Assembly: GCA_947561395.2 (NCBI GenBank)
Contig: OX387190.1
Location: 18,284,858-18,348,857 of the forward strand
Direction of reading: 5' to 3'
Source: Buxus sempervirens
Lineage: Eukaryota; Streptophyta; Magnoliopsida; Buxales; Buxaceae
Length of the DNA: 64,000 bases
The notes under the pieces are model-generated. The model searched no databases and was not told the origin of the DNA. It saw only the letters and a list, made by a program, of their open reading frames with translations. This document shows positions 33,101-42,440 of the stretch, in pieces. Numbering within the stretch: position 1 is the first letter of the stretch; the number at the start of each line of letters is the position of its first letter. A program made the translations under genes and the position numbers.

Positions 33101-36100
33101 TCTATATCCTCCCTTTTTTGTATTTATATTTATATCTCTCCATTTACAATAATTATTACAATGTACCCCTGACCTCAAAATCCATTAGTTTTTAATATTT
33201 CTTTTTATTAACTGACTAAAGTAACGTTTATAAAAAAAGAAACATTTTGCATTTATCCACTATATTATCATATATTTTCAGTTATATCCCTTTATTATTG
33301 TATTCATGACATATACACCCAAAAATATTGACGTCAATATACCCAATTAGCAATTCTTGTAATGCCGTTTAATCTTCAAAAATAGAAAAATAATGTTTTC
33401 TTTATTTCTTCTTTGAAAATAGAAAAATAAAGTAATAGGTGATTCACTTCTTTTGTGGGGTATGGTTCTTAGCATTTGATTTAATTTTTTTCTATTTTGA
33501 AATATTTTTTTTACCCTAAGAGATGGACATCAATATACCGGATTAATTATTATTTTTTATTTTTTACTTCTAAAATAGAAAAAATAAATAAATGGATGAT
33601 TCAATTATTTTTTGGGGTATGGATATTGATACATGACTTCTTTTTTTTTTTTTTTTTCCTGATTTGAAATATTTTTACCCAAATATATTGACATCATTAT
33701 ACTTGATTAACAAATTGTTTTAAGGAGGTATAATCTTCTAAAAATTGAATAATATTTTCTATTTTTTTAATTCTAAAATAGAAAAAAGTAAATAAATACC
33801 TTGTTCAATTCTTTTTGTGGTTTAGATATTAGTACATGATTACTTTCTTTTTTCTATCTTGAAAATAAAAAAATAAACGAAAAAGAAATATAAACTAATT
33901 TTTTAAATACTAAGTATTAATGGATAATTGTAAACTGGGCGGGTTGATGTTGGTGTTTAGGCCTTTAGGGGCGTAGATGCCATAGGTATAATGCTAAAGG
34001 GAAATAAATAAAACATGATAGAGGGGGTTTAAATGGTTTCTTATTTTATAAAAGGTTACTTTAGTCATTTTATAAAATTAAATATGAAGTTGACTAATTT
34101 TAACGTTGGGGTTATGATTACACTGATTATGGTAAGCAGAAGGATATGAATATAAATATGAAAAATAAGAGGATATGAATACAAGTATGCTATAATGTAG
34201 GGGCATGGATGTAAAACCCTTGATTTTCTTGGAGCAAATATCAAAAGGACATGATCAGAATCACTGATTCTATTGTATCCTTCTGGACTATTTGGAAATT
34301 ATGGAAAAATATCCACTAAAAATACAATATAGATGATTGCATCAGTTTTCTTTCCTCAAATAGGGTATCAAATATTGATACCCTCTTAAGGGGTATCAAT
34401 TTGAGGCATTGAGTTGCATGCCATAGTATATGTGTACTGCTACTTTCTAATTTTGTGCCTACATATGCTCATAGATTGGCAAAACCAATGTTTTAGGGCT
34501 GGGACCTGACAGGCCCATTGGACACAGCCCACATCTGGTTTTGTGACAACCTGGCAGATCCATGCTTTTGGATTTTCCTTTCTGTTATGAAAACTGCTTT
34601 CAATTCAACCCAAGTTGACCTGGTGGCCAAACTGGCTATTATCTTGGTTGGATTAATGTCCTGACTGTGTTCTAAAACAAATGTTGACAACATTTAACCA
34701 GATTAAAATATGAAACTGCAAAAAGCATTACAAAAAGAAGATACATGATGACAGCCAAAAAAAAAAAAAAAAAATGAGATCTTAAAAAAGGGACATTATT
34801 CCTGAAATAAGCTTCCTTGGTGACCTAGGACATGTTGAACAAATTTAGGGGTTTGTAATTGTTGTTGATGTAGGAAAGGGGCCTTGAAAGCTATCTTGTG
34901 TTTCAGTCAGTTTCCTATCTGATCGTGCTTTAATTTTATTTTTTTAATGGTTTTTTTAGTGTCCGGATGTTTTTCTTGGTTCATTTATGTCTCTTCTTGT
35001 CCATTTGTATGGGAAACAAAAATTTCATCTTGAAATAACATCTAACTAGCCATTGAAGTGTGTTATTTGTTGCTAGTTTGAAGTAGGCATGGCAATGGGG
35101 CGGGTTACGCATTTAACCCACCGCCCTTCCCCTAATGGTTAGGGTTTGGTATGCCTAAAATTGGGTTATAGGCAGGTTCGGGTTTAGCTCAATCCGCCTT
35201 GAACTCGACCTTCATGTATATTAAAATATTATTTTCATATATAGTATATATAAGATATAAATAACATATTAATAAATATATTATTAATGTATATATTTTA
35301 ATATTTTTAAAAATAATTTTTTTGCATTTATATACCAATCGGGGCAAACCCACCCCGGCCCCTTACCAACCCCGTAGGGGTAGTTTAGGGTTTGGTAAGG
35401 GCTAAACTCCTATAGGGGCGAGTTCAGGTTCACGAAAACCTTTCCTGTTGCCATCCCTAGTTTGAAGTTACTCCATTTCTCATGTTGTTTCCTTTCTCAG
35501 GCTGAATCTACAGGGAAGCCTCAGCTGGCCATAGAGAAAATGGTGGATGGTCGTTTGCGGAAATACTTAGAGGAAGTAGTTCTCTTGGAACAAAAGTTCA
35601 TTGTCAATGACACCATCACTGTCAAGGTATATGACTTGGTAACCTTTTGGTTAGAATCTTTTCTTAGTTCTTCATGAACATCTCATGCTTTTACAGTTGG
35701 TTTTCAGTGGAGTTTATGGTTCTTCTATGAGCCATAAATACCTGTTTCACATTTTTCTTAGTCTACACGAGTTGAGATTTTCTTTGTTTTGAATAGTGAA
35801 GGGAGGAAAATGTTAAGGCCTAGTTTTGAAAAGTTTATGTTTTATGTTTTTGGCCTATTATGTGTTCCTTACAACAAAAATGAGTGTCATCTGTTAAGGA
35901 TCTCTGAAGAAAAAAAGAAGGGAAATTTCACTTAAAAAATTCAAAAGCAGTTTTTTTTCTCCAATAGTCATATTGCCATCATATGTGCCATCACCTCCAC
36001 TAATCAGCATCACCCTGTTGAGTGTTGACCACCATCACCATTGCTGCCACCAACACTGTGGTTGTCACTACCATACAAGATCACCATCACTACTTCATTG

Positions 36101-36831
36101 GCTACCCCTGAGTGCCATAAATGGTCAGCCACACACCACTAGATGTCACCAGTTTCACTCACCTTCACAAGCCACCTTCACCAGCACCCTCCAATACCGT
36201 CACTAGGAACAACAATGTAAGTCGCCACCATCATTAGAAAGCACCATCACTCTGAAGACTATAACAAATGCATGATAACACATGTTTGATTGTTTTTCAG
36301 CATCGAAGTTTATTCCGACTGTCTGTTACTAAATATTTTTCTCATGATCAGAACCTGAATACCTAATAATTATTTAAAGACTTTAAATATTTTCATTGTT
36401 TCATACAAATGTTCCCATATAAGGTCATAAACTGAAATCAAATTTGTTTAATCACTATTAAGTTTGGAAACTGCGCCTGTAAGTCTTTCTGGCAGGTCAA
36501 AACTCAAAAGTCCTAATCATTAACTGAGCTCATTAACTATCTGAGACCACATAGAACTTGGGAGACTGAAATAACTCCATTTTTAAGAGCTATTTGACCT
36601 TTTCCTGTGATTTTGTAGTCAATTTGTTGACGTCATTAAATCTAGATAAGATAAAAAAAAAAAAAAGATGTTTTGTATGCTACATCTTCAATATTTTGAG
36701 GAGCTATTGAATTGATGCATTCCTTTAAACTTGTGCAGTCACTATTAAATGATCTGTCGAAGGAGGTGGGCTCACCTGTGAAGATAGGCAACTTTTTTAG
36801 AATGGAAGTTGGAGAAGGAATTCAAAGGTAA
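30165..36831 (+). CDS. Elongation factor Ts, mitochondrial
   Basis: Seven exons: 30165-30483, 30575-30747, 30975-31064, 31908-32082, 32424-32608, 35501-35626 and 36739-36831, encoding 386 residues with GT-AG introns and frame kept throughout. The N-terminus ([20 protein letters not shown]) is basic and Ser-rich with no acidic run, as in a mitochondrial presequence. The UBA-like domain is [20 protein letters not shown]. The EF-Ts signature follows ([14 protein letters not shown], with the bar marking the intron), then [14 protein letters not shown], the two core subdomains ([30 protein letters not shown]) and the C-terminal motif [11 protein letters not shown]. The factor recharges EF-Tu with GTP in organelle translation. 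Length matches plant mitochondrial EF-Ts. The stop TAA at 36829 follows IQR directly. A GT there could instead splice to an exon at 37211-37340, adding 44 residues. Confidence 0.93.
31492..31644 (+). mobile_element. Short solo LTR (153 bp), TSD TAGGG, in an EF-Ts intron
   Basis: It starts TGTGACATCCCGATCC, ends GGGTTGGGTCGTACA and is flanked by TAGGG (31487-31491 and 31645-31649). Size and ends fit a TRIM-type LTR. Confidence 0.8.
32151..32329 (+). mobile_element. tRNA-derived SINE with oligo-T tail in an EF-Ts intron
   Basis: A-box-like TGGTATGATGGTAAAAGCC and B-box-like GGGTTTGAGTC are followed by a CCCCTTCTGGGACC region and a T-rich tail. A 13-bp duplication with one mismatch (AATTAATTAATGG/AATTCATTAATGG) lies at 32138-32150 and 32330-32342. 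Confidence 0.65.
33073..34210. mobile_element. TIR element, about 1.1 kb, in EF-Ts intron 5
   Basis: The left end CATGCCTCTTCATTATAATA, then ATTCGAATCTATATCCTC, is matched in reverse at the right end (GAGGATATGAATACAAGTAT, then GCTATAATGTAGGGGCATG). The interior is AT-rich and non-coding. No target duplication was recognised. Confidence 0.5.
33325..33860 (+). repeat. Three degenerate units of about 180-190 bp
   Basis: Each unit has (T)ATTGAC(A/G)TCA(A/T)TATAC..(A/G)ATTA, then AAAATAGAAAAA, then TTTTGTGGGGTATGG-like, then TTTTTTCTATTTTGAAA-like. They lie inside the 1.1-kb TIR element. Confidence 0.6.
35084..35459. mobile_element. hAT-type MITE, 376 bp, TSD GTTTGAAG
   Basis: Terminal inverted repeats TAGGCATGGCAATGGGG and CCTGTTGCCATCCCTA are flanked by the 8-bp duplication GTTTGAAG (35076-35083, 35460-35467). 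It lies 41 bp upstream of EF-Ts exon 6 and is non-coding. Confidence 0.88.
35975..36240 (+). repeat. CACC/CCATCA-rich low-complexity intron stretch
   Basis: Degenerate CACCATCACCA-type units with C-rich bias on the plus strand, comparable to the GGT arrays of the Harbinger-like element in reverse. The Ser/His-rich frame is a by-product. Confidence 0.5.
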
Positions 36832-38059
36832 CATTATCAATGATCCTGTTTTGGAATTGACTTTCTGCTACTACAACTAAAATAACCCCTTATTACTTAG
36901 CTTGGAACAAAACAATTAGTTTAAGTTAATTATCCATAATTTAATGGAAGAGCTAAATATTCTGGATTCCACTTAAATGTGGGAGCGTGACTATTTTCTT
37001 GCTTCCAGGACAGGAAATCTCATAACTTCCTGAAAATAAGGTGCAACCTTGATGAAAAAAAGGAACTGGAACTTTGTGCTGTTGTCTGCTCATTGCATAG
37101 GAACTCTTATCGTTTACTGATTCTCACTAGTGGTTATGGGGATCTGTTTTTATTTATTTATTAATAGTTGTTATGGAGATCTGTTGTTCATACTTTTGTT
37201 CTTTTTGTAGAAGCATTGGAAAGATAGATGGGAAGGACAAAGGATTTCTTCCTGTTTACTGTGTAGCTCCAAAAAGGATGTGGATTGACGCACTGATGAA
37301 ATATTTGATGATGCATCCCTTAATAGAGAACATATATTAGATAAAAAAAAAAAAAAAAGGAAATATCATAATGTGATCTATATTGCAAACCTAGGGTTTC
37401 AAAAAATGCATGATTTGTAATCACTTAATTGGAAGCACCAGAATTTAACATTAGGGCTGGCAGCAATAGAGGGCCCAAAAATCCTTTCCTAGTTTGTAGG
37501 TGATACCATTTGTTTCTTAATGCAACAAAGAGGAATAGGTCTATTGTTTAAGTGCACCCTCTGATGCTTTGAAATGATATCGGGGCTCCAAGAAAACATA
37601 GAAAGTGCTGAGGCTTTACAGTTCTATGTTAAGATCTTCAGCTACAGTGCAAAGACTAAGCCTCTTAGTTACCTTGATACTGTTCTTTGGGGACAATCCT
37701 TTTAGTTTTGTCTTTTGGCCCAAAAAAAATACTAGATAGGAAGTCAGCCTTGCTCGTGAAAAGGCATAGGTGGTTACATAAAATGAAAACCTATAACAAA
37801 CAGTTGTCGTTTATTAGTATGAAATTGACAAAAAATGGATAGAATATAAACCAGTTGAAGGTTGTATCTAGAAGCCCTTGAAAGGCTAGTTTAGTGTTGG
37901 CTGCATCCTTCTATTCCTTAGTTTAGTTAAATGTAGTGTCTGAAACATACATTTTTGGTTAGTTCTTTGGTTGTGTAGTTTATTACTATCTGTGTGCTTT
38001 CTTTAAGTTTATGGACTTGCTTTATTCCAAAATTCCGGCAATGGAAATTAACACATTTA
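36832..38059 (+). other. EF-Ts 3' flank with a possible alternative last exon
   Basis: An acceptor TTTTTGTAG at 37202-37210 opens a frame to the TAG at 37338-37340 (SIGKIDGKDKGFLPVY...), which would fit a donor at 36828. The remainder is untranslated region or intergenic DNA with no recognised gene. Confidence 0.35.
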
Positions 38060-38650
38060 AACAACAACAACACACACCACCCCACCCCCTCCTCTTCTTA
38101 ATGGTTAATGTGTAATTCATAAACCAGGTTAGGATTTAGTCCAAGTTGACTCCAGCCCACCTACACGCAACCTTAATCCACTAAAATATATGTTTTCCAC
38201 ATATATCCCATATAAAAATACATATTTTATAAATAGATACATTAATTAATTTATACATTTTATTTTAGATTACTAATGTGCGGAGACCTAGAGATGCACT
38301 TGTTAGAAGGTGTGAGAGTATGCATATTGAAGAGCCTAAGCAAGCAAGAGGGAAACATAAAAAGACATGGGTGAAGTCTATAAAACAAGATTTACAAAAA
38401 CATAAATTAACTGATGATATGATTTTTGATAGAGCGGGATGGAGACAAGATCCGTGTCGCTGACCCCACTTTTGTTGGAACTGGCTTATGATGATAATGA
38501 TAATGATGATGATGAGTATTATAACATTTTATAGTATAGTCATGTCAACCCGACCTGTCCAGTTTCCAACCCAATAGAGTTAGGAGTGGGTTAGGTATGG
38601 GCTAAATGCTGGTAGGGTGGGTTAGGGTTCGTCTTCCTATCCAGTATCGA
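38060..38650. mobile_element. hAT-type MITE copy interrupted by an RTE LINE fragment
   Basis: The left part (TTAATGGTTAATGTG, then a TATATAAAAATA-type core) and the right part (TTTTATAGTATAGTCATG, GTTAGGAGTGGGTTAGGTAT) align with the two halves of the MITE at 5976-6331. The ends are too diverged for a confident target duplication. Confidence 0.45.
38275..38520 (+). pseudogene. RTE-type LINE, last 60 codons plus microsatellite tail
   Basis: The frame VRRPRDALVRRCESM...GWRQDP, followed by a stop at 38461, matches the C-terminus of RTE-clade reverse-transcriptase proteins (KTW...I..D...W..ADP type). It ends in a (ATGATA/ATG)n run, the usual RTE 3' tail. 5'-truncated. Confidence 0.75.
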
Positions 38651-38804
38651 TGTCCAATTTCTATTGGCATTTGGCCTTGTGTGGAATTTGCCTCTTAGCA
38701 AGGATCTAAGGACAGTTGAAATGGTAGAGCTTGCTTATGTTGATTTTAAACTAGTTTTTTTTGTAGTGATAAAGTGAAAAAAAATAGAAATATCAATATT
38801 TCTT

Positions 38805-39470
38805 ATGGTCTTCCAAAGTTCCCCTCAAGGTCAAAGTGTTTTCATGGATTGCCTTTTTGAATAGGATCAATAATTCGGATATTCTTCAGTGTCACTGAAA
38901 ATCTTGAGCTATTTCACCACTTATTTGTATGCTTTGTGTGAGGGACGGGGGAGATAGTGGACCTTATATTTATGTGTTGTGATTTTGTAGGCTTTATTTG
39001 AAAGAGATTATTGTCTTTGGCAGGGGTACAATGGGTACTACCAAGATCTTTATATGAAATGTTTGAACAGTGTAATCTTACACATATGTATAAGCAATGA
39101 AGAACGCTTTATTTGGGGGCTTGCTTCGCTTCAATTTGGTTAGTGTGGTTGAATCAGGATAGGAGAATCTTTGAGGATAAGTGCAGTGGAAAAGGGGTAA
39201 CTCTAGATGCAGTCTTGTCCCTTGCATCTTTTTGGATTCAAACTGTCCAGAGTTTAGTGGTTTAGGGATGGAGGAGATTGTAAGAAGTTTGGAAGTTATG
39301 TTACGGTAGAGATTTTAATTTTCTTCTTGTACTTGTTTTTGCGTGGTTAGGTTGTGGTTTGTTTTTGGTTGTTTGGTTGCATCCCATTTCTCGTGGGATG
39401 CTATCGGTCTTTGCATGTTTCATGTTTTCAGTATTTTAATGCATGGTCCATTACTGATAAAAAAAATATA
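38805..39470 (+). pseudogene. L1-type LINE, zf-RVT region and 3' tail
   Basis: Fragments in shifting frames read VFSWIAFLNRINNSDILQ, PLICMLCVREG, then LNQDRRIFEDKCSGKG and LDAVLSLASFWIQTVQS. This is the order seen at the end of plant LINE ORF2 (zf-RVT then ...IFEDK...). It ends TTACTGATAAAAAAAA at about 39458-39468. Frameshifts and stops make it a relic. Confidence 0.7.
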
Positions 39471-40237
39471 TTGCACACAGATTCTACATGGTTCGGCATT
39501 GTGCCTACGTCCATGGGAGAGAAGATGGTTTTCCACTATCTTCAGAAAAAAATGAGGTTACAACTAATATCTCCAATCCCTAGTTACAACCCTAGTCCCT
39601 AGCCCAATACATTAAAGAAAATTCCTAGTTTACTTTGTTCTTCTCCCCCCCTCTCTTCTCTTTCCGGTTATATCTTTCTTTTATTTGGATCACAAAGACA
39701 GTGATGCTCCTTTGTAGCATTCCCTTATTGATGACTTGACTAGTCCACAATTTATCCTAGAATTAAAGCTTGTGTACGGATTTTGTTACTAAAGCAGAAT
39801 TGATACTCTTAGACTTTAGTGAAGAAGAAATTATGTGGCCCAATCTCCCTAAATATGCTTCATGCGAGTTGGTGTGAATTGGTAGATCATCTCTTTGCAT
39901 TTTACTATTGCTTGAGAGATTCTTTGTTTTTCCCTAAAGTTGAGTGAGTTGGATTTATTGATGTCGGTGAGGTTTTGTGTATTCATTAACAAGTTGTAGT
40001 CTCTACGGCTGGGTAAGAAGAGACTATTTTGTAGCATATCTGGAGAGAGAAATAGGTGGATCATTTTGGATATGAAGTCCACAAACAAGAGTTTGATAGA
40101 TTCAGTGATGGTGTCGGTTGTCTTTTAAGTGACCATATAAGGTCTTAGAAGAGTTGTGTATATTTGAGATCATTAGAGAATGGCCTATCATGATAGTCTC
40201 CGCAGTTATTAGTTACACTGTAGCTTGGAAGGCCTTC
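39471..40237 (+). other. Unassigned stretch ending in LINE sequence
   Basis: The last codons before 40238 (...VISYTVAWKAF) continue at 51303 as a LINE RNase H domain, so at least the right end belongs to that LINE. The rest (for example GATTCTACATGGTTCGGC at 39480) was not assigned. Confidence 0.45.
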
Positions 40238-40974
40238 TGTAACGCCCCAGACCCATAACCAGCAAGATATTGTCCGCTCTGGGCCCACGGGCCTTCACGG
40301 ATTTGTTCTCAAGGATAACGGGAGAAAACTTCCCAGGGGTCACCCATCCTAGCAGTGCTCCCACCCGAGCACGCTTAACTTTAGGGTTCTCAGGGGATTT
40401 AGTCCCGTGTTGCTCCTTAAAAGGCCTCTTGCTTATTTGGGGGTCTTAAGACTACTTATAGCATCCCCGAGCATTGTGGGATCCCAACCATATGCACATC
40501 CTCGCCTGGTAGCTCCCAGGGAGATTACCTATTCACCTGTCCACACAGGCAGCCAGGATGTCACATACTCCCCTCCATGGGACAACGCGTCCTAGCGTTG
40601 GGGCAAACCCCCACACTTTCTGGTCGGGGCAGGCTCTGATATCATTTGTAACGCCCCAGACCCATAACCAGCAAGATATTGTCCGCTCTGGGCCCACGGG
40701 CCCTCACGGATTTGTTCTCAAGGATAACACGAGAAAACTTCCTAGGGGTCACCCATCCTAGCAGTGCTCCCACCTGAGCACGCTTAACTTTAGGGTTCCC
40801 AGGGGATTTAGTCCCGTGTTGCTCCTTAAAAGGCCTCTTGCTTATTTGGGGGTCTTAAGACTGCTTATAGCATCCCCGAGCATTGTGGGATCCTAACCAT
40901 ATGCACATCCTCGTTTGGTAGCTCCCAGGGAGATTACCCATTCACCTGTCCACACAGGCAGCCAGGATGTCACA
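40238..40974 (-). mobile_element. Cassandra TRIM with 5S-rRNA-like LTRs
   Basis: Two near-identical 328-bp LTRs (40238-40565, 40647-40974) flank an 81-bp internal region. On the minus strand each starts TGTGACATCCTGG and ends GGGGCGTTACA. The internal region has a primer-binding site TGATATCAGAGCC just after the 5' LTR and a purine tract (GGAGGGGAG) just before the 3' LTR. Each LTR carries AAGTTAAGCGTGCTCGG and CTAGGATGGGTGACC, the 5S rRNA internal-promoter segment that defines Cassandra. It encodes no protein. Its outer left end abuts the CCTTC duplication, and its right flank is gypsy LTR sequence. Confidence 0.9.
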
Positions 40975-41293
40975 TAAATTATTACTAAATCATAACCTAT
41001 ATAGTATTTATAAAATTATCAAGCATATGGCGCCCCATGGAGGATGTTAATTTGCTATATTACAATTCAGCATGCATAGTTTGTAAAAATAACAAGAGGA
41101 TGTAATGGGTAAAGGTGTAATTTCAAATCCTCTTTTAATTTTAAGTTTTGAAATAACAAACTAACCTAAAACAGTTTCTAATTCACAAAATAACACCCTT
41201 GCATTACAACGAACCCAATTTTCTCTCTCTACAGTGGAAAAGCAACCAAACCCAATTCCATCTTGTCTCCCTCATGCAATTTCCCTTTTATTT

Positions 41294-41335
<42 letters not shown>

Positions 41336-42430
41336 ATACACTGTTTTCGTCCTCTTCCCAATTCCTTTGTTTGTATTTTAATCACATTTCAACCATCCCT
41401 CATCTACAGTGAATCCTTGACTCAAGTACCCACCTTCTCCCTCTCTCTCTTCCGTGGGACAGCAACAACTCCATTTCCCATCCTTGTCTCCTTCATTCGA
41501 TTCTCCTCTTTTATTTTATTCTCTTATGATTGCCACATAGCCCCTATCAATTTATTCCTCTCTTATTTCTTCCCTCCAAACAACTCTGTCTTCCTCTTTC
41601 TCTCTCTCCTCTTTTTCTTACGTTTTCTGTAACTCTCTTGTTTTTCTTTCATGGCTGTATCTACCCATTAACAGTCCCATTTTCAGCTGTAATGTGCTCA
41701 CTTGTACCCCCTCTTTCATCCGAACGAACCCACCTTTTTCTGATTCCATAAAATTTCTTGAATCTGAAATCTCATCACACGTTGTTGGTTGTCTTTCTTC
41801 CGAAATAAAAACTCAGATTACTTCCTGCCGAAAACCAAACCAGCAGCTTCTTTTCCATTGTTATTTCCATCATGAATCACATTAAGGTCATGCATTTAAC
41901 GGGTAGAACAATAAGCAAACCCTCTAGATCATTAATACATTTCTAGAATATGAAAAATCAATCCAAAAATGTACATTGCAAAACAGTCCAAAGCACTGTT
42001 GTTTAACGATTAAACCAAGCATATGCAGATTTCAAGAAGGGTCACTATTTACTTGCAATGGAACAGTAACCCCCAAGCAAAGCTTTCGTTCCTCTCTTCT
42101 TCGTCACTTTTCTCCAGCCGCACTTGCTCAAACAAAACTCCAAAACCAACTCCCAAACGCATGCTTCACCCTAATTAACCCTATTTAGAAGACAATGATC
42201 CCATGCTTCACAACCCCACACCATACACTCAAACCAGCCAATCATATTCCAGATAAAATTTTGAATGATACCAACCTTTCTAAAGGATCATCCACCGTTG
42301 GATTTTAAAAAAACTCTTGATCTTGGCCTTCCATCCTATCACCTGAATAGAATAATAACAATTAATAAATATTTCCTAAAATCTCCAAAATGAATTATTT
42401 TATTATTTAATAAAATCCACAGATGTTACA
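40975..42430 (-). mobile_element. Ty3/gypsy 3' LTR, U3 side, truncated by Cassandra
   Basis: On the minus strand it starts TGTAACATCTGTGG at 42430, directly after a purine tract (complement of CCTACCCCCCTAC, 42432-42444). It runs 1456 bp to the Cassandra boundary. The same sequence appears inverted at 47244-48700. It contains a (CT)n run at 41298-41329 and only chance reading frames. Confidence 0.85.
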
Positions 42431-42440
42431 ACCTACCCCC

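Noticed and set aside
35973..36206. 77-codon Ser/His-rich frame in an EF-Ts intron
   Set aside because: CACC-type low-complexity sequence within an intron; no splice sites or similarity.
40330..40800. Two 5S rRNA genes
   Set aside because: Only part of 5S is present, embedded in 328-bp LTRs with a primer-binding site between them. This is Cassandra.
41199..42188. Several 60-132 codon reading frames, repeated identically at 47487-48476
   Set aside because: They lie inside the two inverted gypsy LTR arms, are Ser/Leu/Phe-rich from CT-rich DNA, and match no protein family. Their identity reflects LTR identity, not selection.
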